Shown: positions 51,769 through 64,000 of the stretch, in pieces
Numbering within the stretch: position 1 is the first letter of the stretch
Layout: every line of letters begins with the position of its first letter
Origin: Setaria digitata
Taxonomy: Eukaryota; Nematoda; Chromadorea; Rhabditida; Setariidae
DNA length: 64,000 nucleotides
Reading direction: 5' to 3'
NCBI GenBank assembly: GCA_003640385.1
Contig: RCAB01000248.1
Coordinates: 29,251 to 93,250 of the forward strand
Translations under genes and position numbers: made by a program
Notes under the pieces: model-generated
Databases searched by the model: none
Told to the model about the DNA's origin: nothing
Seen by the model: only the letters and a program-made list of their open reading frames with translations

Positions 51769-54700
51769 TTAAGTAGGAATTTTACAATTTTCTGATAAAT
51801 TAGAAGAATTGGAAGCTGCTATCATATCAGAATCAACTTTTAATTCCACTACATTATCATGAAACGATTCTGCAGCAAAGATTTTATTTTGATTTGATAT
51901 CCTGAAACATTAGAATATACAATGATAAATGATTATATCAGCTGTCATTAAAGCAACTGCAAAATGCATTTTTAAATTTCAATTCAATTTTATTTAGAGA
52001 AAAAAAAAAAAAGAAAAGGGGAAAAATTCGGAAAGCCAAACAAATACCGAAGATTGCTTATCACTGCGATCGCATCATCTACCGTTGGAAAAAAACAACT
52101 TTTCGGAATAGTTTCAAAAATTTCAGCTACTTCCAATGAATCCCGAACACTGGCTAAAAGTTATATTTATCACTCCCATATTATTAGCTGCTTTTAATTA
52201 CACTAACAGACATTTTGATTTGTACTTCTTACAGCTATTTAATTAACAATTTGTTAGCATTTCATCATTTTAATTTTTCTTTCAAATTTTTAGCAAAAAA
52301 TATTTTAATCGAAAAAAAAAAATCTTCACGAAAATGAAACTTCTGGCCAGAATCAGATGAAATCACTGAAAATTCAATTCACATTATTTCTGAACACGTA
52401 GCACTTGTAATCTTCACGTACGTGAGAAGAAAATACTAAGCTTATTTGTTGAAGAAATGTTTTAAATTAGACGAATTACTTTGATAAACAATAATGTAAG
52501 GGTGCAATTGAAAACAATCACCAGTATTATTATTTCATTACTTAAAGCATTCTTTTTTATCTGTAAAAAAAGTAATAAATATAATGTTTTATTATTAAAT
52601 TAAATTGATAAATATGATACGAAAAAAAAAAAAAAAAAAGAAACTTACTATTACAAGCACCGAAATGCACAGTGATTCCTTGACTTTTTAATTCACTAAC
52701 AACCTAAAATTTTACAGAACTTTTCGAACATTCCAAATTGAGGACGAATTTTAGCATAAAAATCAAATTATTATATTACTACTTCTTTTTTCTTTAATTC
52801 CAATAGCAATTCAAAATTCGATCTTCTTGTTATTTGCATTAAAAAAAAAAAAAGAAAAAACTCCCTGCATCTAATTAATTTCACTTAAATTACTTTTTCA
52901 AATTAAGTAATTCACAGTTGTCTTCATATCAGTAACAAATTTATTAGAATAATTAGATCAATTTTTGTAAAAATTATTAGGAAATTGTTTATTAACACTT
53001 TTAACAGATTGAAATTTTTAAATAACTTACATAAACAATAGAAGATTCGCTCCGCATGAATTCAAAGTAAATTCTAAAATTATCAAATTTTGTTGAAACT
53101 TCAAAAAGGCAGAAAAAAAAAAAGGGAAATTAATACCTCTTTCAAAATATTTAATCCCATACAATCAATGTACGATATACCGGAACAATCAAGGATAAGA
53201 TAGCGCTGTTGTGATTGCAAATTTTCAACAATTTTCGAATCATTCTGTAATTAAATTTAATTTTTCGTTTGATTCTTTTTGAAATAATTTGAAATTATCA
53301 TTTTAAATTTTTTTTTTGAAATCACCATTTCACTTCGATTTTCCAATTTTTTTTTTTTTTTTTTTTGAAAATAAATAATGAAAAATAAAAATTTTTGCAA
53401 AGGGCATTAAGTCTGATTTTTTTTTTTTTTAAATATTGCATTAATCATTAATATTTGTAGCAAATTATTTCTAAGTAATTGAATCTTTTTTTCTATTTTA
53501 CATAATTTCTAATAAAATTATTAGCCTAGTAAGATTATTAATATATATAATGGTAGTATACACAAAGCAGGAAAAAAAAAATGAAAATTTTAAAATTTAA
53601 AATTTTTATATATGCAAAAAAATGCATCATCTAACAAAAATTATTTATCAGTTAGTACTAGATTTGGCAATTAATTAAAATCACTTTTCACATATCGTTT
53701 GTTAGAGTGGGCCACTTTTTTTTTATGACAAATTTCTGGTTTATTGATAAAATCATTCATTTATTCTGATACTGATAACAAATTTAAAAAGAAGAAGACA
53801 ATTCTTACAAATGCTTCAAGTTTTGTTTCCCAATCAATTAAAGCATCATTTATACTTAGCTTGAAACGTTGAACATTATTAAATAGTAATGGTGATTGAA
53901 AGCGATACAAGCGTATGTTTGGATTATTCGCCGCTGAGGCATAACGTTTCGGATTATCAAAATATGGCTGAGTTGCTGATAATTGTACTAAGCGTTCCCA
54001 ACGTGGCCTAAAATGAATGCTTTTATAGTTAATTAATTGTGCAATCTTTAAAACTGATTAATTACTAAATCATTAGATTAGTTATACCTTTTAAAATCCG
54101 GTACTTATTTACTGCTTAATATGTTTTATTTTCAGAATTTCCTCTCTTCACTAAAATCAAACTTTAATTATTTTCTTTATATTTCAATCATTTTAACAGT
54201 TGAATGATATTTTCTTTACTTCAAAATTACTGAATAAAAATGATGATTTTCCTTAGTTGGTTATTGATAATTTTTTGATTAGATTTATTTTTTTTCATTC
54301 TGATACTATAATTTAACAATTTTAATTATCTTGCTGCTTGATTATTTTAAAATCACATCATTGTGGTTTTAATTACCCTGGCAATTAAAATATGATAAAA
54401 TTATTTAAAAATTAGGTTTGATAAAGTTGATACGTACCACTGTGATCGAAAAATTAATGTCATTAAAGCAAAAAGGACGGAAATAATTAGACCAATCATG
54501 ACATCTAATGCTACTGTTGCTACAAATGCTACAACCCAAATAAGCTGTAAACAAATTTAATTAATTTACTACCGAAAATTATATTAGTACAGCTATAAAC
54601 TAATTCGATTTCTATATGCATTAATAATTTTCTTGTAAATGATTAACTGAATTAATTTCACTTCTAAACATATCAGTGATAAACAAAGTATTAAATTGTT

Positions 54701-57700
54701 CGGAAAAGAGAAATTCACACAATCATAAATAACTAAAGCTCATTTATGATGGTGTTTGTCTATTATGAAAATTAAACTGTTTTAATTAATGAAACAAACG
54801 AAATCAATTTTTGAAATAGGCCAAATTTTTGGAAGTTCGGAAAATTTTTGAAACATCGAACGAAGCGACATCAAGATAACAACAGCCAATATGCACTATA
54901 ATATATCATCAAAATCTATTCTTTTTTTTTTCAAATTTTAAATTGGAAAAAAAAAAATACTTTCTATTTGATTTAAAAAAAAATTGTCCTTCTTTAAAAA
55001 TATAAATAAGTTATTGCAAAAGCAAAAGTCACGAACCATTGGTAAAGCATTTAATAGTGGCCCAACAAATAGGATGACCGCTAATAATAAGATGCAACTT
55101 GAAAGAGCAGAAAGCTGAAGAAAAATGAAAATATTTTAAAAAATTTGCATTTTTTTTCTAAAAAAAAAAAGAAAAACATATAAATTGTTTTTTGATTTTA
55201 ATTTCAATTTTTCGTTAATTTTCATAATTTTCAAGAAGAACTGGTTATTAGAATTTAGCAGTCAGGTTTAGAAATATGCTTCTGAAAATTGCCAAATAAT
55301 TAATTACTTAATTTTTGTTGAAATGTAAAAAGAAAAGGAGTCACTGGGAGAACTAATTAAAAAACCTTAAAGCAAAAAAGGTTTATGCAACAAAATGATC
55401 AGAAATTATTACTGAAAATATTTCATTCTACACAAAAGCCGTTTGTTCGACATTTTATACAAATAGAATTGTTATCATATGGTGTAAATACACTATTTAC
55501 TGATAATGATAAGACAAAATAAAAGATTAATCGGTGTTCACTGCTATTTTAGCAACTTTTTCAAGAAGCATTTTAAATTCTAAGGAAAATTGAAAATTTG
55601 TTTTTAATAATCTCAACCAAATATAATGTGCAAATTTGGGAAATGAAAAAAACTAAAATTCATTTTTATCGAAAAAAATTTAATTAATTTAATCAAATTT
55701 AGATATAAAAAACTAATAATGCGCTAAAGTAATAATCATATTGAAGAAAAAAATTAACCTATACGTAAAATCTAAAGCTCTTTAATTGATCATTCAGCCA
55801 AAAAATTCCTAATGAATCATCAGGCCAAAAATGCTCGACTCATTCTAAGACCAGAGAATCTTTAGTGGAACTCCATGCTGAGAAATTTTTCATCTGCCAA
55901 ATGGGTCGTCAAGTTGGGGAAAACAGACTTGGCACTTTAAGAGAAATGGTAACCTGGCTTCTGATGCCAACCTCGACACCAACCATCGTTCGAGCCAATG
56001 CTGTGGCCACAGGAAAAATTGGGAAAAAACTACTCAGAACAGTTGTTATGCCTATTGCATATAATTCCTGAAATGTGAATGGATGATGTTGATTTTTAAT
56101 AATTAACAAAATTACGGACAGATTTGATAATTTATCAAATTTGTCTATTAAAAAAAAAAAAAAAAAAGAGCTTGGATAAAAAAGAAAAATATTTAATTTA
56201 ATTCAATTTAGCAGAAAATGAATTATTGGGAAATTATTTCCTAAATTTTCTTTCTTTAATTAAAATTAAACCTGTTTAGAATCAGTGTGATATTTCATTC
56301 GTTTAGCTAACATTTTAACCATTGATATATGTATTGCAACGGTAACAGCAGCAATACCAATAGCATAGGGAATACAATCAGCAATTAGATCCAAACGAGG
56401 TAAACGTGGTTCAGGTAGACTGAAACAAATGTAATAAATAATTTAGCATATTGTTGAAACCGGATCCGGTGAAAAAACCCCTTATTTTTGTTCGGTTGCA
56501 GTTTTTCCTATTGTTATTAGGGCTGCTTTTGGTTTTCACATTTAATAAAAATTTCAAATAAAATTAGGAAATTTCTGTTTTTTTTTTTTTTTCTTTAATA
56601 AAATTACTGGAAAGCATTTCAAAAAAAAAATTAATAGTTAGTAAAATAAATAAATGTAGTCTAACTAACGTGGTAGGAATTACACCAACAACTGGAACAT
56701 TATGATAAGTGTGGAGATTCGCATAGTGTGAGAAAATTATTGAAATTATTATCTGTAATATATTAATTATTCATTCACTTTCTAAATTATCATTTTTTTA
56801 AGTTAACAATTAAACGGAACGATTCCACTGAATGAAACTTGAACATGATTAATAAAATTTCACATGCTTAAATTTTTGATCAAATAATATCAAAATTTGA
56901 ATTATCGGAAATGTTTTCAAACATAATTTAATATAATTTAGCGCATTTACCAAAGTAAATAGCTACTTTAACAAAAATGATAATATTGATTGTCGTACTT
57001 GTCTTGATTAAAAAAATGATAAGATTGATTCGAACTTAACAATGCTAAATATCGCGTAGGCAATCATTGCAGATGACAAATTAGAATTTGCCTATTTTTT
57101 TTTTTTTTTTTTAGCATGGAACATATTTGCTAATTACATTAATTGTTGAAATTCTTTTCTTCTTTAACTTTTTGTTCCTCTTTTTCTATCTTTAACACAT
57201 TTTATACTTTTTTTTTCAATCTAATTACATCTAATAATTAGTCACTTATATTAACAATTTTATATTTAAGTCGATATTTGCTTCAATTCAGTGAGATAAT
57301 CACAGCTACTAATTGATTCATTTATTATGCTCTTTGTTTTTTAGCAGAAATTTCCAATTTTAATGAACATACTGTCATTTCCATCTTGCAACCGACATCA
57401 TTGTAAAACAATAGACTCAATGAACGTTTATGTAAATTATTTCTGAACTGATGAAATTTGCTTATTAAATCATCCATTGTTTTTCATTTATTTCTATTAA
57501 ATATTAAAAGGAAAGCTGTAGAGCTTCTGACTAAATTTAAATTTTAAATTTGGTAATGAAATATTTAGCAAAAAATTATATTAGTACTGCTAAATATTAA
57601 AAAAGGATTTCGGAAGAAATACTATCTATTATTCTTTAGTTTATTAAGCTTTTTTTTGCTGTAACTATAATATTTGCAAAAATTTTTCTGTTAAAGTGCA

Positions 57701-60700
57701 TAAAATGATTTATTTAATAAATGAAAATGTAATTAACAAATTGGCAATTAAATGCACTGAATATAATTGTAAAAGCATAACTCAGCAAAAATATCAGAAT
57801 ATAAGTGTTATTAAATAACATTTATTAAGTATTAATGAGGTTTGCTAGAAATGAATTTTTTTTTTCTTTTTTGTTTTTACAAATACTGTTAATTGAAATT
57901 TGTTTTAAAAAGAAAAAAAAAACCAAAATATTAAAATGGATTAGAAATGAAACTTACCAGGAATAACTCAAATGGTATTGGCACATTAAATGGTAAATGT
58001 TTGTGCAAAAATGGTGTCACAAAAGTTTTGCCAAAGTAAAGAAATGCGACACCAAATGCTGACAAACAAACGGTGTATAAATTGCTTTGCGGAATGTGTG
58101 TTAAAATGCTATAAATTCGCTGAAAAAAAAAAAAAAAAAGAAAAAGAGAAAATTTTTCATACAAAATATTTACTATAATTATTAATTAGTTTGCTGGAAT
58201 TTTGTTCGCGATTTAACTTACATTATAATTTTAATAAATTTCGGTAATATTTACAGGCGGATTATTAACTAACGGCTTGCAGCAAATTCCTTTTTATTTT
58301 TTGTTGTAAATAAAATTTCAAACAAAAAATTATAATAATATTTTACCGAAATAAAAAAAAAAAAATTAAATTAAGTAAAGAAAAAGAAATGTTAAGTGAA
58401 ATAATTAAATGTTAGAGAAAAAGGCATGTGATCTTAACTAATTATATTTATACAATAGAAAAAGTTAATTAATTTAGAAAAGGAAAGAAAGATTTTTTTT
58501 TTTTTTTTTGCTGTTTCAGACAAATGTTGTAAGCTAAAAATCTTAACTAGAAAGAAAAAAAAAAGGCAAACATAAAGAAATATAAAAAAAAAAAAAGCAT
58601 ATGCAAAATTTCTTTGCTACTCATTTCATCAAGCAAATAAATGAACTTTTTTTTTGCAACAAAAAGTATTCGGAATGCCTTTAAAACCAATTAATTATAT
58701 TTATTATACCTTAAAAAGATATCCTAAGCCATGAAATTTTGGTGCCTTAATTCCGAAAAAATCATCCATTTGAGCAACAAGTACATGTGCAGCAGAAGCG
58801 GTGATAAAACCTGAGACTAACTGATCGGAGAAATAATCAGTGATAAATTCAAGCTGCAAAATACCCGCAACTATCTGAAACAATACATTTCGTTGATTAT
58901 TCCATTAATTGCTAATTTTCATTAAACTTCTAATTTAGGTCATTTAAAAAAAAATCAAACTAAAGCCAAAGTAAATTACTATTGTTTTTTATTTTTTTTA
59001 AAATGCATGGAAAATTTTTCAAATAAAACTAATTCATGCAAAATTTAAGTTTAAGAAATGGTTATTTAATGAGGATTAATTATGAAATAAATAACGAAAT
59101 ATTTGGAAGTTCTTTTTTTTTTCTATTTTCTTCTATGAATCAACAAGAGCTTAAAAGAAACAAATAAAACAATAAAATGCCAAATTAAAAGCAAGAAATT
59201 AAAAAAAAATGAATACGCAAAAACATTTAATTATCACAGTAAAACAATGGATCTAACTAACTGTTACACCATCCTCCTGTTGTATGATCGAGTGAAAAAA
59301 AAAAGAAACATTTTTGAATTTTTCTTTATAAAATTTCGATAACAAATGGAAAAATGAAATTAAAAGGAATGGAAAGAAAGTTTGGAAATACCTCAACAAT
59401 ACCCGTTGTAAAAGCAAGTGTTGTTGTAATTTCTATATAGGAAATTGAAGATATTGTCCTGTTATCAATGATATCAATCGTATCATTCATTTCTGATCGT
59501 TGGATCATGATTTCATCGCTTGCTAATGCGGACATTATTGCTGTTACAGCAAATGATCCTTTAATAAAAACATTAATTGAACAGAAAAGTAATTACAATA
59601 CCAATTATAATAATAATTACTAATACTTGTTATTATTTCTGGTCATTCATTTGATAATTATTATAAATTAATTATTTAATATTATTATCACAATAATGAA
59701 AGATAGCATGTAAAAAAAAAGTATTCTTTTTACAATGCAAAATAATAAAATTAAGATTGGTTTATGACAGTTCCTTAAATATTCCTAATTTTGGAAATTT
59801 TATGAAATTAAAGGATGCTTCTTCTGCTAAATGTTAGCATCCAAATTAAAAAATAAAATTATTCTTATCAATTAACAAAATGATCGAATTGAAATCAATG
59901 ATGCCATTTTCCAGATATTACTATTAGTTTGATGGTTTTTCTTTCAAACATAATTATTGCACGAATATCGAATATTTAATATATTTAAAATAATTAATTT
60001 TAATTTTAACTGCTTTTATCTTTTATTTCAAAATTATTTTCCAATTTTTCTGCAACAAATCACTAATTTTTACCAACTGATGCATGCCTTGAGGTCCCAA
60101 AGAACATGTAGAAAAGTACCGGAAAAAATGACGCATATAAACCGTAGACCGGGTCAACACCTGCTAATACTGCATATGCAATACCTGAAATGTTAATTTC
60201 AGCTGGAAAAACTAATAGGTACTTTTGTGATAATGCTAAATTTTTTTTTGTTGAATTTAAATTAAATTTAACTCATTTTGCTTTTCACAAGGAATAATAA
60301 TACCTCAATTGCATTGTATTTGATTAAATTACAAAAGTTGCAAAATAAACTGCAACAAATTCAACTCGAATCTTAATGTAAATCTGTATTAATAATAATT
60401 CATTTATAATATAAAAAAAATAAATCTGTTGTATGCCAAATATAAGTAGCATTTCATATGAGAAATTTCTATTGTTCCATATACAAAATCATAATTACTT
60501 ACTTTTCCTAACAAATAACTCATTCAAATTAATTCAAGTATTACTTAATGAAAGTGCTGGGAAAAAATTTTTACTTAATTTTATTACTAAATTTTAATTC
60601 ATAAAATGAAAACAAGAAGAAGAAGAGAAGAAACCTTGTGGCACATGCATAACACCAATTGTTAAGCCACCAATGATATCATGTGATAAATCATTTTTCC

Positions 60701-62047
60701 AGTGATAAGTTGGTAACCATTGTAAAATTGGTACAAAATTTGTAACCCAGTGCCATAAATTTGACGCACTTGAACATGGTGTTAATAAACGACGTGTACT
60801 TTTTCTAAAATTAAATTTAACATAATCATTATATGTTTTATCACGAAATTCTATAACAGTTTTAAAGATTATTTAAATTATCAAATTACTTATCAATTAC
60901 TTATCACTTGTATCATTTATTTATTTTTCTTTCTTTTTTCCACTTACCAAAAGCAAATATGTGTTAAAATAAATAATTCAACGTAAATTCATTACTATTT
61001 TTTTTTTTTAAGTGATGATAAAAAATGCTTTATTATTTATCATGTTTTGCANAAGCAAATATGTGTTAAAATAAATAATTCAACGGTAAATTCATTATTT
61101 TTTTTTTTTTAAGTGATGATAAAAAATGCTTTATTATTTATCATGTTTTGCAAAAGTATTTTGATAACATTGATATGGTTTGATATGAGAAAAACAAACC
61201 AATAAAATGATATTAGATGATATGTGATAACTTAAATTGATACGCTGCTCAGATTTTTGATAATTTGTTGGTGCTAATTTTCGATTGAAAGACTCCGAAA
61301 GAAGACAAAAGCCTAATAATCCGGAGATAATCACCGTTTAACCGTTAAAAATAGCACGGAAGGGATGATAAAATAATTTTTTTCTTTAACCGATACAGAA
61401 TTCTTATTTGCAACAGAAAATAGAAAAAGCAAGAGAAAACGGAAATGGATGCAATCCAGAAAGTCAGAAATTTAGGTATTACTTTAATCGATGTTTTATC
61501 GAAGATTTTGACCTGTGTTGAAACCTTCGATCATATTCATCCTTAAAAATAAAATAAAATAAAATTCCAAACAGGATTTCTGCCCAAATTATACTTAATT
61601 TTTGAATTAAGTATAATCTGAAAAAAAAAAAAATGTTTAAAGAAGTATTCGGATAAAAAAAAAAAAAAAAAATGCAACTGTTTTTGCTTTATTAATTTTT
61701 TTGCTTTTTTTTTCACCTACAAATTGGAATAAATTAAATTCCAGTTACGATGAAACTTTTGATTGCTGTTAATTATTTTTTTTTTTCCAATCATTTCACA
61801 TGTTGTTGTGAAAATCAGCATGAAAAAAAAAAATTAAAATTAGCAAATTTTCTTTTTAATTTTTTTTTCTCATTCTGAAACATAAATTATTGGCTGGAAA
61901 ATTTTGAAATATTTTATTTTTTGATAGTTTTTGATAATTCAATACATCATGATTCACTGCGGTTTAGCATTTTAGAAAAGGAAACAATTCAAAAAAAAAA
62001 CTGACCTGATTTAGACCATAAGTATTCCATATATTTTCGTTTCCCAT
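51769..62047 (-). CDS. SLC26/SulP-family anion transporter with STAS domain, 690 aa
   Basis: Multi-span membrane anion exchanger; the substrate (sulfate, chloride, oxalate or bicarbonate) cannot be told from sequence alone. Exons: 62006-62047, 61513-61541, 60635-60804, 60074-60184, 59392-59558, 58710-58874, 57958-58119, 56670-56752, 56272-56419, 55954-56067, 55037-55114, 54800-54895, 54438-54544, 53809-54007, 53137-53244, 52649-52703, 52048-52153, 51769-51901. Phases match throughout, giving 691 codons. The N-terminus reads [14 protein letters not shown]. Family blocks: [40 protein letters not shown] with [45 protein letters not shown] and WPISKIDF. The C-terminal STAS domain (about 510-645) has [40 protein letters not shown] and [10 protein letters not shown]. 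The length fits the family. C. elegans calls these sulp genes; I do not assign a number. An in-frame-breaking exon-like segment lies at 53031-53073. Confidence 0.92.
53031..53073 (-). other. candidate 43-nt poison exon in the STAS region of the SLC26 gene
   Basis: Between transporter exons 53137-53244 and 52649-52703 lies a segment with an acceptor (TTTTAG, ending at 53074) and a strong donor (TTTAT|GTAAGT). Skipping it gives the conserved joint [14 protein letters not shown]. Including it in frame gives N L L and then TGA. It could be a regulated premature-stop exon or a chance pair of sites. Confidence 0.35.
60951..61152. repeat. 100-base direct duplication around a single N (61052)
   Basis: AAAGCAAATATGTGTTAAAA to CATGTTTTGCA is repeated on both sides of the N with two small indels. 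It lies inside the intron between SLC26 exons 2 and 3. It is probably an assembly join. Confidence 0.85.
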
Positions 62048-63860
62048 TAAATTTTAAAACTTAATGAAATTTTTGATATTAAATAATGTGCACTATCAAA
62101 AATTCGAAATGAATATAGACGGTTCACCATAAACAAACACCGATAAATAAGCAAAAAAAGTAATTTTCTTTTTTCAATTATTAAAGCCATGAGAAATTCG
62201 AAAGGAATATACAATTCAGCAGAACAGACATTTAAGTGTCATAAAAATGTCGTGAATGAACTTTAAATATCTAATTATTAAAAAGTAATTTAAAAAATTT
62301 GAAATAAACAAACACCTCATCATGACTTGTTTACATCGATAAATATGCATTAAATATGCCTTTGTTCTGGACTATTGAAACTAATTAATAAAAAATGAAA
62401 GAAATTTGAAATGAATAAAACATCCTCACACACTTTCTGCTAAGATTACATACTATTTCTGATATTTATCTAATTTGAAATTGATTATTAACTCTTTTTT
62501 TTCCTTTTTCAATCTACCAATAGCAACTTTTTTTTTTTTCATTCTTTAAATTTTAGTTATTAGAAAAACTTCAAAGATTAAAATTTTAAATTGTATTTTA
62601 TTGCCAGTATTATATGCATCTTCAAATAACATAGTTATTATTTAATTACTTCGATTTTTTAGATCAGCAATACTATGACAAATTGGATGAAAGGAAAAAA
62701 AAAAAAAAAATTTTATGTCATCTTTTAGCTAAATCTATCAACAGAATCTATTACTGAATCCTATGAATGATTAGTGAATTGTTAAATACTGCTTAGTTAA
62801 ATAAATCTGGAAACATCAATGAGATAAATGTGATTTAGATGATAAAATTTTTGAAGAAATTTAGATGATAAGATTTTTAAGAAATGATAGTTTAGGAGCA
62901 TGCTCAACCAATTTTTCCATTAAATATATTGCTTTACATGAGGAGAATGTTGAGCAGACGGGGTCACGTATCATATTTAATACTTTGGATGTTAAATATT
63001 TGAAAGGATTTATTAAATTTCTATTACAGACAGCGCAAAAGTTTACAATTGTGCAAAGTTTGATTTTACTGCACAATCGTAATTATAACTGTTACATGTT
63101 GTGGAAGCATAATGAAGTGTTATCAGATTGATAAGATAGGAGAGAATCACTGGCATATTCAAGAAATATATTTTACAGTTTTGCTAAAAAAAAAAAAAAA
63201 AAAAAAAAAAACTTGTTTCAAATATGATACCATCTTTGGGATTAACTGAAGTTCACCATCAAACAATTGAACCGTTCATTATCAGTTATTTTTCTAATCA
63301 CATGTGATAGTGCAATCAACAAATGATCCGCTTATGCTGCCGGAAATGAGAAGACAAAAAAGAACATTTCAAAATAATCATTTTACTAATTACTGATAAG
63401 AGCCATTCACTCATTCATCTGCTAAGTTTTTCACGTGTTCAGCTCGCTTTAACGGTACAAAAATTGTTGAAAAGAAATTCTGAATCATCACTTCGAAAGC
63501 CATCATTTTGATATTGTCACCAACTAAAAAGTACCACTTGGCGCATCATCCTCAAGATTTTTGATTCATTTCCAGTCTAACTTAAATATACCGATGTTGA
63601 CTAGTGTAGTTTTGCTTCCTTGCTTCCCTTGCTCTATGCATGCTATTTAGAGCTCAATGAAAGCTTGTTTAAATTTCCATCTAGACAAATATTGTACTGC
63701 TTGCAAGAAAAAGAAAATAAAGGGCCAGAATGATATGTGATATAATTATACGCAATTGAAACAGCAATTCACAAGAAAAGAACAAACTTTTGCAATTGTA
63801 AAGAGCAGTTAATTATGACGCAAATTTTTGTTTACTTTGTACAAAACTTTACGATTGATT
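62048..63860. other. upstream region of the SLC26 transporter
   Basis: No exon can be supported. Overlapping open frames at about 62861-63131 occur on both strands, with mixed composition and no family resemblance. A long A run lies at 63187-63210. Promoter sequence for the transporter would be expected here, but no core element is recognisable. Confidence 0.45.
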
Positions 63861-64000
63861 GCATGCATTTTGCAGTGATCAGTTGGCATTACGAATGAAA
63901 TAACGAAATTTTAGTGAAAAAATTCACACTGATTTGAACGAAACAGTCAGTGATCCATCGATCAATTTATCACATCAGATAGTGTTATCAGATCAGCATT
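63861..64000. repeat. dispersed repeat, copy 2 (runs off the window)
   Basis: This segment matches 49768-50019. The first block is 63861-63885 (CATTTTGCAGTGATCAGTTG) and the second begins at 63928 (ACTGATTTGAACGAAACAGT) and reaches the last base. Substitutions and a shorter spacer show that the copies have diverged. Orientation is the same, so the two flank the SLC26 gene as direct repeats. Confidence 0.7.

Noticed and set aside
61134..61334. Possible N-terminal exon of the SLC26 gene (peptide with [14 protein letters not shown])
   Set aside because: No donor in the needed phase exists. The exons at 61513-61541 and 62006-62047 give a clean in-frame start, so this frame is probably chance within the intron.

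Overview
The window is eukaryotic nuclear DNA, very AT-rich, full of A/T homopolymers and short introns with weak consensus ends. Exon structure, protein similarity and intron density point to a parasitic nematode, most likely a filarial (clade III) species. That placement is an inference from the look of the sequence and genes, not from a database search. I found no bacterial genes, tRNAs, rRNAs or CRISPR arrays.

Four multi-exon genes could be rebuilt by hand, with reading phase matching at every junction. (1) Minus strand, 23-3435: a SAC1-type phosphoinositide phosphatase (lipid turnover at ER/Golgi), cut by the left edge so its catalytic C-terminal part is missing here. (2) Plus strand, 5125-7453: EAF, the ELL-associated transcription elongation factor, 6 exons and 275 aa. 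It is divergent from SAC1 across a 1.7-kb region with repeated AGTATCAC and CRE-like TACGTCA motifs. (3) Minus strand, 9345-28369: an FHOD-family formin with 26 coding exons (1215 aa), convergent with EAF. It also has a 497-codon alternative first exon at 22311-23803 (predicted 1610 aa) and a possible read-through last exon lacking the autoinhibitory tail. (4) Minus strand, 51769-62047: a complete SLC26/SulP anion transporter, 18 exons and 690 aa, with a C-terminal STAS domain.

Between the formin start (28.4 kb) and the transporter end (51.8 kb) lie about 23 kb where I recognise no gene. This stretch holds ATT, CA and TA microsatellites, a 35-bp minisatellite with about 14 copies (47455-47955), one orphan exon-like segment (44366-44470), and one copy of a dispersed repeat whose second copy sits at the right edge of the window.

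Six single N positions occur. At five of them (3588, 13164, 30084, 34312, 61052) the flanking sequence is directly duplicated, which looks like unmerged contig overlap rather than biology. The four genes are not an obvious pathway: membrane lipid signalling, transcription elongation, actin assembly and anion transport.
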